Origin: Volvox africanus
Taxonomy: Eukaryota > Chlorophyta > Chlorophyceae > Chlamydomonadales > Volvocaceae
Assembly (NCBI GenBank): GCA_030268105.1
Contig: BSDZ01000022.1
Span: 62,001 to 126,000 of the forward strand
Length of the DNA stretch: 64,000 nt
Direction of reading: 5' to 3'
Shown here piece by piece: positions 50,166 through 62,992 of the stretch. The notes beneath the pieces were generated by a model. It was given only the letters and a program-made list of their open reading frames with translations, was not told where the DNA came from and made no database searches. Every line of letters starts with the position of its first letter. Position 1 is the stretch's first letter. Both the position numbers and the translations under genes were made by a program.

Positions 50166-50505
50166 GAGTATCAGGGTGCACGGTGCACAACCCACACGCT
50201 ATGGCATGGGAATGATGACCCACCCTGGCCGATGGTTGGTTCAGCGAAATGACACATCGTCAGTCAAGCGCCGCACACACGTCGCTGCATAATATAATGT
50301 AAGAACAAATGGCATTTTACCTATCGAAGTCAAAGCTCACCAACTGGAAGCAGGCGATCGATAACTTACACACTTCACAATGCAAACAGATGTCTCGCTC
50401 GTTCACCCTGTATTAGGAAGGTGCACTGGACGGATAACTTTTGTCAGGCCTCTTTCGCAATTAGTCGTGAGATGACGTTCCGTCTATTGTTAAATTATAT
50501 GTACA

Positions 50506-50620
50506 TACCCTACCCTACCCTACCCTACCCTACCCTACCCTACCCTACCCTACCCTACCCTACCCTACCCTACCCTACCCTACCCTACCCTACCCTACCC
50601 TACCCTACCCTACCCTACCC
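50506..50620. repeat. (TACCC)23 microsatellite
   Basis: 115 bp, perfect. Confidence 0.98.
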
Positions 50621-50741
50621 AGCAGATGATTGTAAATAAGGCCGTGTAAATAAGACCTCTTCATGGTAAGTAGGTCGAATCATCCCCATCCTCATCCCCA
50701 TCCTTATCCCCATCCTCGTCCTCTTCACATACTCAGCAGCA

Positions 50742-50772
<31 letters not shown>

Positions 50773-51055
50773 AAGCAGAAGCATTGTCTCGTGCATTACG
50801 ACTGGTGGAGGGCCTTTAGCTATGTTGTTTGCTATGCCTGGAGTAAGCGATGGCGTGCAAGCTGCAATACATTAATTATCTCATCTTTTGGCATGTGGGT
50901 ACTCACCCGTCAACAAAAAATACGGGGTTGAAAATACAAAGATTGCTGCAGCGTGTTTCTGCGCATGCCAATTTGATGTATCTTCTCGGCTGAGGATGTG
51001 CACAGTCGTTGCGTATGTGTGTCAAGATATCTGTGCACAATATGATGACACCCTG

Positions 51056-51127
51056 TGCCGCAGTCTGGGGTCGAATCAGAGGCCTCTTGCTTACAAGACA
51101 AACGCTCTACCACTGAGCTACAACGGC
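51056..51127 (-). tRNA. trnT-UGU: tRNA-Thr(UGU), unit 12, G53A variant
   Basis: Carries the same T-stem change as unit 9, with otherwise standard sequence. Confidence 0.72.
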
Positions 51128-51688
51128 TGAGGGCGAAGCGAAGCAGGTAGCTGATCATCATCCACATCTGCCGTACAATCTCATCTAGGTACGGAGGGTT
51201 TCATTGGAGGGCCTGCATACCCTATGCGGATCTTCCGTCCCCATGGACATCCATGGACGTATCTTTCCCGCCGTGCCATTGTATGTATGCTTCCATCCAA
51301 GTGCGTGTGTGGAGCACCTTGACTAAATGTACAGCCAACCTTGCCATTTACAACTTAACCAGAATCTCACACCCGCAGCTGCGGATTCACCTATGGGCGA
51401 GCTCCGAGTCTTTGTGCCGTAGGGCACGTAGTGCAACGGTGACTCCTTGCTAGTTACATTATAGTAGTGACTTATAAAGAATGAAGAAGTGTCTGTCTCA
51501 ACTATCCAGGCACCTTAAATAGTGCTGCCTGGTACAAAAGGGGGCCTTACGTCTATTCGAAACTGGCGCGCATTCTACAACTGACACTGTTGTACGAATG
51601 CTCGCATTCAAGTGGTCCCATGCGACTTGACCAAGTTCTATGCGTTAGATCTATTATAACTAATCTATTATTACGCAATTACGTTAAT

Positions 51689-51732
51689 GTCATATAAAGC
51701 TAAATTACGAGTCATATAAAGCTAAATTACGA
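51689..51732. repeat. 22-bp tandem duplication in the spacer (subfamily marker)
   Basis: Two copies of a 22-bp block beginning GTCATATAAAG. The duplication is also at 54104-54147, 56460-56503, 58845-58888, 61201-61244 and 63554-63597; all units left of 50663 have a single block. Confidence 0.95.
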
Positions 51733-52353
51733 CAACTCAGATTCACTCTTTCTGGCGCTTCTGCGCCATTCGCCCTGTTACACAAAGTGTGTCTTGGATC
51801 ATGAAAGTGGATGACATACTACAACTGTGTCTGACATACTCCCGCCTTTTCATTACTTGCATCTCACACATACATCTATCCTGCGTACCATCCCATTCAC
51901 ACGCCTATCGTATTGCACATCGTCATACTGAGACAGTGAAACAGTCATTTAACATAACAGTGCTTCTGAAACGCGCACCAATAGATGATCATCCTTTTGT
52001 TATGGCAGACGCACACACAAAGGCCGTTAGATGTATCTCAGCTGCACATCCGAGGTGTCATGCGTGGCTGGGGCAGCTGGAAGGCAGACACGTCTTAATA
52101 CAACATTTCCTTCTATGTGGATACATACTTTCACATATGCCAGCGTTTGATTTCAGGCAGCACGTGCACCTACCACTTGATCTACGTATGTACAATAAGT
52201 TGCAATGGACGTACACTTCATCCTTGTTTGTTTGTTAAACCATCCATGATGGTTCGCTATGTTCTATTCATGACTGTGTCCCATCTGTGCTATCATGCGC
52301 GTGTTCTGGTGGCGTGGGCCTGTCGGTTCCGTCCGCAGGTTTTGCTTGGACCG

Positions 52354-52541
52354 GGTGCACGGCTGTTGCGGTAGTGTAAGGCCACAACCATGCTGACGTG
52401 TCGAGTGAGCAAGCTCACCATTGACAAGTCCCCCAAAAAGATTGAAGTTAATCGCAGGTCCTCAATGAGGACCATATAAGCGATTAAGCTTATAAGAACA
52501 GATACTACACATGATCTGAGCCAAAAGGCCGAGAAAGGTAT
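52354..52541 (-). ncRNA. U2: U2 snRNA, unit 12
   Basis: Reference RNA with the altered upstream element. Confidence 0.96.
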
Positions 52542-52881
52542 GAGTATCAGGGTGCACGGTGCACAACCCACACGCTATGGCATGGGAATGATGACCCACC
52601 CTGGCCGATGGTTGGTTCAGCGAAATGACACATCGTCAGTCAAGCGCCGCACACACGTCGCTGCATAATATAATGTAAGAACAAATGGCATTTTACCTAT
52701 CGAAGTCAAAGCTCACCAACTGGAAGCAGGCGATCGATAACTTACACACTTCACAATGCAAACAGATGTCTCGCTCGTTCACCCTGTATTAGGAAGGTGC
52801 ACTGGACGGATAACTTTTGTCAGGCCTCTTTCGCAATTAGTCGTGAGATGACGTTCCGTCTATTGTTAAATTATATGTACA

Positions 52882-53011
52882 TACCCTACCCTACCCTACC
52901 CTACCCTACCCTACCCTACCCTACCCTACCCTACCCTACCCTACCCTACCCTACCCTACCCTACCCTACCCTACCCTACCCTACCCTACCCTACCCTACC
53001 CTACCCTACCC
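52882..53011. repeat. (TACCC)26 microsatellite
   Basis: 130 bp, perfect. Confidence 0.98.
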
Positions 53012-53124
53012 AGCAGATGATTGTAAATAAGGCCGTGTAAATAAGACCTCTTCATGGTAAGTAGGTCGAATCATCCCCATCCTCATCCCCATCCTTATCC
53101 CCATCCTCGTCCTCTTCACATACT

Positions 53125-53132
53125 CAGCAGCA

Positions 53133-53163
<31 letters not shown>

Positions 53164-53197
53164 AAGCAGAAGCAGCAGCAGCAGCAGAAGCAGAAGC
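53125..53197. repeat. Expanded CAG/CAGAAG tract
   Basis: 73 bp against the usual 49; the 24 bp gained is an internal duplication of the CAG/CAGAAG block. Confidence 0.95.
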
Positions 53198-53470
53198 ATT
53201 GTCTCGTGCATTACGACTGGTGGAGGGCCTTTAGCTATGTTGTTTGCTATGCCTGGAGTAAGCGATGGCGTGCAAGCTGCAATACATTAATTATCTCATC
53301 TTTTGGCATGTGGGTACTCACCCGTCAACAAAAAATACGGGGTTGAAAATACAAAGATTGCTGCAGCGTGTTTCTGCGCATGCCAATTTGATGTATCTTC
53401 TCGGCTGAGGATGTGCACAGTCGTTGCGTATGTGTGTCAAGATATCTGTGCACAATATGATGACACCCTG

Positions 53471-53542
53471 TGCCGCAGTCTGGGGTCGAATCAGAGGCCT
53501 CTTGCTTACAAGACAAACGCTCTACCACTGAGCTACAACGGC
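53471..53542 (-). tRNA. trnT-UGU: tRNA-Thr(UGU), unit 13, G53A variant
   Basis: T-stem A53-C61 mismatch; no other difference seen. Confidence 0.72.
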
Positions 53543-54768
53543 TGAGGGCGAAGCGAAGCAGGTAGCTGATCATCATCCACATCTGCCGTACAATCTCATC
53601 TAGGTACGGAGGGTTTCATTGGAGGGCCTGCATACCCTATGCGGATCTTCCGTCCCCATGGACATCCATGGACGTATCTTTCCCGCCGTGCCATTGTATG
53701 TATGCTTCCATCCAAGTGCGTGTGTGGAGCACCTTGACTAAATGTACAGCCAACCTTGCCATTTACAACTTAACCAGAATCTCACACCCGCAGCTGCGGA
53801 TTCACCTATGGGCGAGCTCCGAGTCTTTGTGCCGTAGGGCACGTAGTGCAACGGTGACTCCTTGCTAGTTACATTATAGTAGTGACTTATAAAGAATGAA
53901 GAAGTGTCTGTCTCAACTATCCAGGCACCTTAAATAGTGCTGCCTGGTACAAAAGGGGGCCTTACGTCTATTCGAAACTGGCGCGCATTCTACAACTGAC
54001 ACTGTTGTACGAATGCTCGCATTCAAGTGGTCCCATGCGACTTGACCAAGTTCTATGCGTTAGATCTATTATAACTAATCTATTATTACGCAATTACGTT
54101 AATGTCATATAAAGCTAAATTACGAGTCATATAAAGCTAAATTACGACAACTCAGATTCACTCTTTCTGGCGCTTCTGCGCCATTCGCCCTGTTACACAA
54201 AGTGTGTCTTGGATCATGAAAGTGGATGACATACTACAACTGTGTCTGACATACTCCCGCCTTTTCATTACTTGCATCTCACACATACATCTATCCTGCG
54301 TACCATCCCATTCACACGCCTATCGTATTGCACATCGTCATACTGAGACAGTGAAACAGTCATTTAACATAACAGTGCTTCTGAAACGCGCACCAATAGA
54401 TGATCATCCTTTTGTTATGGCAGACGCACACACAAAGGCCGTTAGATGTATCTCAGCTGCACATCCGAGGTATCATGCGTGGCTGGGGCAGCTGGAAGGC
54501 AGACACGTCTTAATACAACATTTCCTTCTATGTGGATACATACTTTCACATATGCCAGCGTTTGATTTTAGGCAGCACGTGCACCTACCACTTGATCTAC
54601 GTATGTACAATAAGTTGCAATGGACGTACACTTCATCCTTGTTTGTTTGTTAAACCATCCATGATGGTTCGCTATGTTCTATTCATGACTGTGTCCCATC
54701 TGTGCTATCATGCGCGTGTTCTGGTGGCGTGGGCCTGTCGGTTCCGTCCGCAGGTTTTGCTTGGACCG

Positions 54769-54956
54769 GGTGCACGGCTGTTGCGGTAGTGTAAGGCCAC
54801 AACCATGCTGACGTGTCGAGTGAGCAAGCTCACCATTGACAAGTCCCCCAAAAAGATTGAAGTTAATCGCAGGTCCTCAATGAGGACCATATAAGCGATT
54901 AAGCTTATAAGAACAGATACTACACATGATCTGAGCCAAAAGGCCGAGAAAGGTAT
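54769..54956 (-). ncRNA. U2: U2 snRNA, unit 13
   Basis: Reference RNA with the standard upstream element. Confidence 0.97.
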
Positions 54957-55296
54957 GAGTATCAAGGTGCACGGTGCACAACCCACACGCTATGGCATGG
55001 GAATGATGACCCACCCTGGCCGATGGTGGGTTCAGCGAAATGACACATCGTCAGTCAAGCGCCGCACACACGTCGCTGCATAATATAATGTAAGAACAAA
55101 TGGCATTTTACCTATCGAAGTCAAAGCTCACCAACTGGAAGCAGGCGATCGATAACTTACACACTTCACAATGCAAACAGATGTCTCGCTCGTTCACCCT
55201 GTATTAGGAAGGTGCACTGGACGGATAACTTTTGTCAGGCCTCTTTCGCAATTAGTCGTGAGATGACGTTCCGTCTATTGTTAAATTATATGTACA

Positions 55297-55391
55297 TACC
55301 CTACCCTACCCTACCCTACCCTACCCTACCCTACCCTACCCTACCCTACCCTACCCTACCCTACCCTACCCTACCCTACCCTACCCTACCC
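55297..55391. repeat. (TACCC)19 microsatellite
   Basis: 95 bp, perfect. Confidence 0.98.
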
Positions 55392-55512
55392 AGCAGATGA
55401 TTGTAAATAAGGCCGTGTAAATAAGACCTCTTCATGGTAAGTAGGTCGAATCATCCCCATCCTCATCCCCATCCTTATCCCCATCCTCGTCCTCTTCACA
55501 TACTCAGCAGCA

Positions 55513-55543
<31 letters not shown>

Positions 55544-55826
55544 AAGCAGAAGCATTGTCTCGTGCATTACGACTGGTGGAGGGCCTTTAGCTATGTTGTT
55601 TGCTATGCCTGGAGTAAGCGATGGCGTGCAAGCTGCAATACATTAATTATCTCATCTTTTGGCATGTGGGTACTCACCCGTCAACAAAAAATACGGGGTT
55701 GAAAATACAAAGATTGCTGCAGCGTGTTTCTGCGCATGCCAATTTGATGTATCTTCTCGGCTGAGGATGTGCACAGTCGTTGCGTATGTGTGTCAAGATA
55801 TCTGTGCACAATATGATGACACCCTG

Positions 55827-55898
55827 TGCCGCAGTCTGGGGTCGAATCAGAGGCCTCTTGCTTACAAGACAAACGCTCTACCACTGAGCTACAACGGC
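55827..55898 (-). tRNA. trnT-UGU: tRNA-Thr(UGU), unit 14, G53A variant
   Basis: T-stem A53-C61 mismatch; no other difference seen. Confidence 0.72.
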
Positions 55899-57128
55899 TG
55901 AGGGCGAAGCGAAGCAGGTAGCTCATCATGATCCACATCTGCCGTACAATCTCATCTAGGTACGGAGGGTTTCATTGGAGGGCCTGCATACCCTATGCGG
56001 ATCTTCCGTCCCCATGGACATCCATGGACGTATCTTTCCCGCCGTGCCATTGTATGTATGCTTCCATCCAAGTGCGTGTGTGGAGCACCTTGACTAAATG
56101 TACAGCCAACCTTGCCATTTACAACTTAACCAGAATCTCACACCCGCAGCTACGGATTCACCTATGGGCGAGCTCCGAGTCTTTGTGCCGTAGGGCACGT
56201 AGTGCAACGGTGACTCCTTGCTAGTTACATTATAGTAGTGACTTATAAAGAATGAAGAAGTGTCTGTATCAACTATCCAGGCACCTTAAATAGTGCTGCC
56301 TGGTACAAAAGGGGGCCTTACGTCTATTCGAAACTGGCGCGCATTCTACAACTGACACTGTTGTACGAATGCTCGCATTCAAGTGGTCCCATGCGACTTG
56401 ACCAAGTTCTATGCGTTAGATCTATTATAACTAATCTATTATTACGCAATTACGTTAATGTCATATAAAGCTAAATTACGAGTCATATAAAGCTAAATTA
56501 CGACAACTCAGATTCACTCTTTCTGGCGCTTCTGCGCCATTCGCCCTGTTACACAAAGTGTGTCTTGGATCATGAAAGTGGATGACATACTACAACTGTG
56601 TCTGACATACTCCCGCCTTTTCATTACTTGCATCTCACACATACATCTATCCTGCGTACCATCCCATTCACACGCCTATCGTATTGCACATCGTCATACT
56701 GAGACAGTGAAACAGTCATTTAACATAACAGTGCTTCTGAAACGCGCACCAATAGATGATCATCCTTTTGTTATGGCAGACGCACACACAAAGGCCGTTA
56801 GATGTATCTCAGCTGCACATCCGAGGTGTCATGCGTGGCTGGGGCAGCTGGAAGGCAGACACGTCTTAATACAACATTTCCTTCTATGTGGATACATACT
56901 TTCACATATGCCTGCCAGCGTTTGATTTCAGGCAGCACGTGCACCTACCACTTGATCTACGTATGTACAATAAGTTGCAATGGACGTACACTTCATCCTT
57001 GTTTGTTTGTTAAACCATCCATGATGGTTCGCTATGTTCTATTCATGACTGTGTCCCATCTGTGCTATCATGCGCGTGCTCTGGTGGCGTGGGCCTGTCG
57101 GTTCCGTCCGCAGGTTTTGCTTGGACCG

Positions 57129-57316
57129 GGTGCACGGCTGTTGCGGTAGTGTAAGGCCACAACCATGCTGCCGTGTCGAGTGAGCAAGCTCACCATTGAC
57201 AAGTCCCCCAAAAAGATTGAAGTTAATCGCAGGTCCTCAATGAGGACCATATAAGCGATTAAGCTTATAAGAACAGATACTACACATGATCTGAGCCAAA
57301 AGGCCGAGAAAGGTAT
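57129..57316 (-). ncRNA. U2: U2 snRNA, unit 14 (stem III variant)
   Basis: Shares the A-G mismatch at the stem III base with the copy in unit 4, 35 kb away, and has the altered upstream element. Confidence 0.94.
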
Positions 57317-57656
57317 GAGTATCAGGGTGCACGGTGCACAACCCACACGCTATGGCATGGGAATGATGACCCACCCTGGCCGATGGTTGGTTCAGCGAAA
57401 TGACACATCGTCAGTCAAGCGCCGCACACACGTCGCTGCATAATATAATGTAAGAACAAATGGCATTTTACCTATCGAAGTCAAAGCTCACCAACTGGAA
57501 GCAGGCGATCGATAACTTACACACTTCACAATGCAAACAGATGTCTCGCTCGTTCACCCTGTATTAGGAAGGTGCACTGGACGGATAACTTTTGTCAGGC
57601 CTCTTTCGCAATTAGTCGTGAGATGACGTTCCGTCTATTGTTAAATTATATGTACA

Positions 57657-57776
57657 TACCCTACCCTACCCTACCCTACCCTACCCTACCCTACCCTACC
57701 CTACCCTACCCTACCCTACCCTACCCTACCCTACCCTACCCTACCCTACCCTACCCTACCCTACCCTACCCTACCC
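57657..57776. repeat. (TACCC)24 microsatellite
   Basis: 120 bp, perfect. Confidence 0.98.
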
Positions 57777-57897
57777 AGCAGATGATTGTAAATAAGGCCG
57801 TGTAAATAAGACCTCTTCATGGTAAGTAGGTCGAATCATCCCCATCCTCATCCCCATCCTTATCCCCATCCTCGTCCTCTTCACATACTCAGCAGCA

Positions 57898-57928
<31 letters not shown>

Positions 57929-58211
57929 AAGCAGAAGCATTGTCTCGTGCATTACGACTGGTGGAGGGCCTTTAGCTATGTTGTTTGCTATGCCTGGAGT
58001 AAGCGATGGCGTGCAAGCTGCAATACATTAATTATCTCATCTTTTGGCATGTGGGTACTCACCCGTCAACAAAAAATACGGGGTTGAAAATACAAAGATT
58101 GCTGCAGCGTGTTTCTGCGCATGCCAATTTGATGTATCTTCTCGGCTGAGGATGTGCACAGTCGTTGCGTATGTGTGTCAAGATATCTGTGCACAATATG
58201 ATGACACCCTG

Positions 58212-58283
58212 TGCCGCAGTCTGGGGTCGAATCAGAGGCCTCTTGCTTACAAGACAAACGCTCTACCACTGAGCTACAACGGC
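58212..58283 (-). tRNA. trnT-UGU: tRNA-Thr(UGU), unit 15, G53A variant
   Basis: T-stem A53-C61 mismatch; no other difference seen. Confidence 0.72.
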
Positions 58284-59509
58284 TGAGGGCGAAGCGAAGC
58301 AGGTAGCTCATCATCATCCACATCTGCCGTACCGTCTCATCTAGGTACGGAGGGTTTCATTGGAGGGCCTGCATACCCTATGCGGATCTTCCGTCCCCAT
58401 GGACATCCATGGACGTATCTTTCCCGCCGTGCCATTGTATGTATGCTTCCATCCAAGTGCGTGTGTGGAGCACCTTGACTAAATGTACAGCCAACCTTGC
58501 CATTTACAACTTAACCAGAATCTCACACCCGCAGCTGCGGATTCACCTATGGGCGAGCTCCGAGTCTTTGTGCCGTAGGGCACGTAGTGCAACGGTGACT
58601 CCTTGCTAGTTACATTATAGTAGTGACTTATAAAGAATGAAGAAGTGTCTGTCTCAACTATCCAGGCACCTTAAATAGTGCTGCCTGGTACAAAAGGGGG
58701 CCTTACGTCTATTCGAAACTGGCGCGCATTCTACAACTGACACTGTTGTACGAATGCTCGCATTCAAGTGGTCCCATGCGACTTGACCAAGTTCTATGCG
58801 TTAGATCTATTATAACTAATCTATTATTACGCAATTACGTTAATGTCATATAAAGCTAAATTACGAGTCATATAAAGCTAAATTACGACAACTCAGATTC
58901 ACTCTTTCTGGCGCTTCTGCGCCATTCGCCCTGTTACACAAAGTGTGTCTTGGATCATGAAAGTGGATGACATACTACAACTGTGTCTGACATACTCCCG
59001 CCTTTTCATTACTTGCATCTCACACATACATCTATCCTGCGTACCATCCCATTCACACGCCTATCGTATTGCACATCGTCATACTGAGACAGTGAAACAG
59101 TCATTTAACATAACAGTGCTTCTGAAACGCGCACCAATAGATGATCATCCTTTTGTTATGGCAGACGCACACACAAAGGCCGTTAGATGTATCTCAGCTG
59201 CACATCCGAGGTGTCATGCGTGGCTGGGGCAGCTGGAAGGCAGACACGTCTTAATACAACATTTCCTTCTATGTGGATACATACTTTCACATATGCCAGC
59301 GTTTGATTTTAGGCAGCACGTGCACCTACCACTTGATCTACGTATGTACAATAAGTTGCAATGGACGTACACTTCATCCTTGTTTGTTTGTTAAACCATC
59401 CATGATGGTTCGCTATGTTCTATTCATGACTGTGTCCCATCTGTGCTATCATGCGCGTGTTCTGGTGGCGTGGGCCTGTCGGTTCCGTCCGCAGGTTTTG
59501 CTTGGACCG

Positions 59510-59697
59510 GGTGCACGGCTGTTGCGGTAGTGTAAGGCCACAACCATGCTGACGTGTCGAGTGAGCAAGCTCACCATTGACATGTCCCCCAAAAAGATTG
59601 AAGTTAATCGCAGGTCCTCAATGAGGACCATATAAGCGATTAAGCTTATAAGAACAGATACTACACATGATCTGAGCCAAAAGGCCGAGAAAGGTAT
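59510..59697 (-). ncRNA. U2: U2 snRNA, unit 15
   Basis: Stem III U-to-A variant as in units 8 and 9. Confidence 0.96.
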
Positions 59698-60037
59698 GAG
59701 TATCAAGGTGCACGGTGCACAACTCACACGCTATGGCATGGGAATGATGACCCACCCTGGCCGATGGTGGGTTCAGCGAAATGACACATCGTCAGTCAAG
59801 CGCCGCACACACGTCGCTGCATAATATAATGTAAGAACAAATGGCATTTTACCTATCGAAGTCAAAGCTCACCAACTGGAAGCAGGCGATCGATAACTTA
59901 CACACTTCACAATGCAAACAGATGTCTCGCTCGTTCACCCTGTATTAGGAAGGTGCACTGGACGGATAACTTTTGTCAGGCCTCTTTCGCAATTAGTCGT
60001 GAGATGACGTTCCGTCTATTGTTAAATTATATGTACA

Positions 60038-60132
60038 TACCCTACCCTACCCTACCCTACCCTACCCTACCCTACCCTACCCTACCCTACCCTACCCTAC
60101 CCTACCCTACCCTACCCTACCCTACCCTACCC
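60038..60132. repeat. (TACCC)19 microsatellite
   Basis: 95 bp, perfect. Confidence 0.98.
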
Positions 60133-60253
60133 AGCAGATGATTGTAAATAAGGCCGTGTAAATAAGACCTCTTCATGGTAAGTAGGTCGAATCATCCCCA
60201 TCCTCATCCCCATCCTTATCCCCATCCTCGTCCTCTTCACATACTCAGCAGCA

Positions 60254-60284
<31 letters not shown>

Positions 60285-60567
60285 AAGCAGAAGCATTGTC
60301 TCGTGCATTACGACTGGTGGAGGGCCTTTAGCTATGTTGTTTGCTATGCCTGGAGTAAGCGATGGCGTGCAAGCTGCAATACATTAATTATCTCATCTTT
60401 TGGCATGTGGGTACTCACCCGTCAACAAAAAATACGGGGTTGAAAATACAAAGATTGCTGCAGCGTGTTTCTGCGCATGCCAATTTGATGTATCTTCTCG
60501 GCTGAGGATGTGCACAGTCGTTGCGTATGTGTGTCAAGATATCTGTGCACAATATGATGACACCCTG

Positions 60568-60639
60568 TGCCGCAGTCTGGGGTCGAATCAGAGGCCTCTT
60601 GCTTACAAGACAAACGCTCTACCACTGAGCTACAACGGC
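60568..60639 (-). tRNA. trnT-UGU: tRNA-Thr(UGU), unit 16, G53A variant
   Basis: T-stem A53-C61 mismatch; no other difference seen. Confidence 0.72.
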
Positions 60640-61865
60640 TGAGGGCGAAGCGAAGCAGGTAGCTCATCATCATCCACATCTGCCGTACAATCTCATCTAG
60701 GTACGGAGGGTTTCATTGGAGGGCCTGCATACCCTATGCGGATCTTCCGTCCCCATGGACATCCATGGACGTATCTTTCCCGCCGTGCCATTGTATGTAT
60801 GCTTCCATCCAAGTGCGTGTGTGGAGCACCTTGACTAAATGTACAGCCAACCTTGCCATTTACAACTTAACCAGAATCTCACACCCGCAGCTGCGGATTC
60901 ACCTATGGGCGAGCTCCGAGTCTTTGTGCCGTAGGGCACGTAGTGCAACGGTGACTCCTTGCTAGTTACATTATAGTAGTGACTTATAAAGAATGAAGAA
61001 GTGTCTGTCTCAACTATCCAGGCACCTTAAATAGTGCTGCCTGGTACAAAAGGGGGCCTTACGTCTATTCGAAACTGGCGCGCATTCTACAACTGACACT
61101 GTTGTACGAATGCTCGCATTCAAGTGGTCCCATGCGACTTGACCAAGTTCTATGCGTTAGATCTATTATAACTAATCTATTATTACGCAATTACGTTAAT
61201 GTCATATAAAGCTAAATTACGAGTCATATAAAGCTAAATTACGACAACTCAGATTCACTCTTTCTGGCGCTTCTGCGCCATTCGCCCTGTTACACAAAGT
61301 GTGTCTTGGATCATGAAAGTGGATGACATACTACAACTGTGTCTGACATACTCCCGCCTTTTCATTACTTGCATCTCACACATACATCTATCCTGCGTAC
61401 CATCCCATTCACACGCCTATCGTATTGCACATCGTCATACTGAGACAGTGAAACAGTCATTTAACATAACAGTGCTTCTGAAACGCGCACCAATAGATGA
61501 TCATCCTTTTGTTATGGCAGACGCACACACAAAGGCCGTTAGATGTATCTCAGCTGCACATCCGAGGTATCATGCGTGGCTGGGGCAGCTGGAAGGCAGA
61601 CACGTCTTAATACAACATTTCCTTCTATGTGGATACATACTTTCACATATGCCAGCGTTTGATTTTAGGCAGCACGTGCACCTACCACTTGATCTACGTA
61701 TGTACAATAAGTTGCAATGGACGTACACTTCATCCTTGTTTGTTTGTTAAACCATCCATGATGGTTCGCTATGTTCTATTCATGACTGTGTCCCATCTGT
61801 GCTATCATGCGCGTGTTCTGGTGGCGTGGGCCTGTCGGTTCCGTCCGCAGGTTTTGCTTGGACCG

Positions 61866-62053
61866 GGTGCACGGCTGTTGCGGTAGTGTAAGGCCACAAC
61901 CATGCTGACGTGTCGAGTGAGCAAGCTCACCATTGACATGTCCCCCAAAAAGATTGAAGTTAATCGCAGGTCCTCAATGAGGACCATATAAGCGATTAAG
62001 CTTATAAGAACAGATACTACACATGATCTGAGCCAAAAGGCCGAGAAAGGTAT
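61866..62053 (-). ncRNA. U2: U2 snRNA, unit 16
   Basis: Stem III U-to-A variant, same as unit 15. Confidence 0.96.
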
Positions 62054-62393
62054 GAGTATCAAGGTGCACGGTGCACAACTCACACGCTATGGCATGGGAA
62101 TGATGACCCACCCTGGCCGATGGTGGGTTCAGCGAAATGACACATCGTCAGTCAAGCGCCGCACACACGTCGCTGCATAATATAATGTAAGAACAAATGG
62201 CATTTTACCTATCGAAGTCAAAGCTCACCAACTGGAAGCAGGCGATCGATAACTTACACACTTCACAATGCAAACAGATGTCTCGCTCGTTCACCCTGTA
62301 TTAGGAAGGTGCACTGGACGGATAACTTTTGTCAGGCCTCTTTCGCAATTAGTCGTGAGATGACGTTCCGTCTATTGTTAAATTATATGTACA

Positions 62394-62488
62394 TACCCTA
62401 CCCTACCCTACCCTACCCTACCCTACCCTACCCTACCCTACCCTACCCTACCCTACCCTACCCTACCCTACCCTACCCTACCCTACCC
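62394..62488. repeat. (TACCC)19 microsatellite
   Basis: 95 bp, perfect. Confidence 0.98.
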
Positions 62489-62601
62489 AGCAGATGATTG
62501 TAAATAAGGCCGTGTAAATAAGACCTCTTCATGGTAAGTAGGTCGAATCATCCCCATCCTCATCCCCATCCTTATCCCCATCCTCGTCCTCTTCACATAC
62601 T

Positions 62602-62606
62602 CAGCA

Positions 62607-62637
<31 letters not shown>

Positions 62638-62647
62638 AAGCAGAAGC
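62602..62647. repeat. Contracted CAG/CAGAAG tract
   Basis: 46 bp, one CAG fewer than usual. Confidence 0.95.
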
Positions 62648-62920
62648 ATTGTCTCGTGCATTACGACTGGTGGAGGGCCTTTAGCTATGTTGTTTGCTAT
62701 GCCTGGAGTAAGCGATGGCGTGCAAGCTGCAATACATTAATTATCTCATCTTTTGGCATGTGGGTACTCACCCGTCAACAAAAAATACGGGGTTGAAAAT
62801 ACAAAGATTGCTGCAGCGTGTTTCTGCGCATGCCAATTTGATGTATCTTCTCGGCTGAGGATGTGCACAGTCGTTGCGTATGTGTGTCAAGATATCTGTG
62901 CACAATATGATGACACCCTG

Positions 62921-62992
62921 TGCCGCAGTCTGGGGTCGAATCAGAGGCCTCTTGCTTACAAGACAAACGCTCTACCACTGAGCTACAACGGC
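62921..62992 (-). tRNA. trnT-UGU: tRNA-Thr(UGU), unit 17, G53A variant
   Basis: T-stem A53-C61 mismatch; no other difference seen. Confidence 0.72.

Larger units (their letters stand above)
48958..50662 (-). repeat. Array unit 11, tRNA-less deletion variant (1705 bp)
   Basis: Carries the same 653-bp deletion as the unit before it (junction about 49327) but lacks the 4-bp deletion. The two therefore share one deletion event and later diverged or recombined. Confidence 0.93.
50663..53053 (-). repeat. Array unit 12 (right-hand subfamily, 2391 bp)
   Basis: Core 2,261 bp = 2,243 + 22 (tandem duplication at 51689-51732) - 4. The tRNA gene is present again with the altered T-stem. Confidence 0.93.
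53054..55433 (-). repeat. Array unit 13 (expanded CAG, 2380 bp)
   Basis: As unit 12 plus a 24-bp duplication inside the CAG/CAGAAG tract (53125-53197). Confidence 0.93.
55434..57818 (-). repeat. Array unit 14 (2385 bp)
   Basis: Has the 22-bp duplication but not the 4-bp deletion; core 2,265 bp. Its U2 shares the stem-III change seen in unit 4. Confidence 0.93.
57819..60174 (-). repeat. Array unit 15 (2356 bp)
   Basis: Core 2,261 + TACCC 95; the same length as the next unit. Confidence 0.93.
60175..62530 (-). repeat. Array unit 16 (2356 bp)
   Basis: Very similar to unit 15 and shares its U2 variant, suggesting recent local duplication. Confidence 0.93.
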
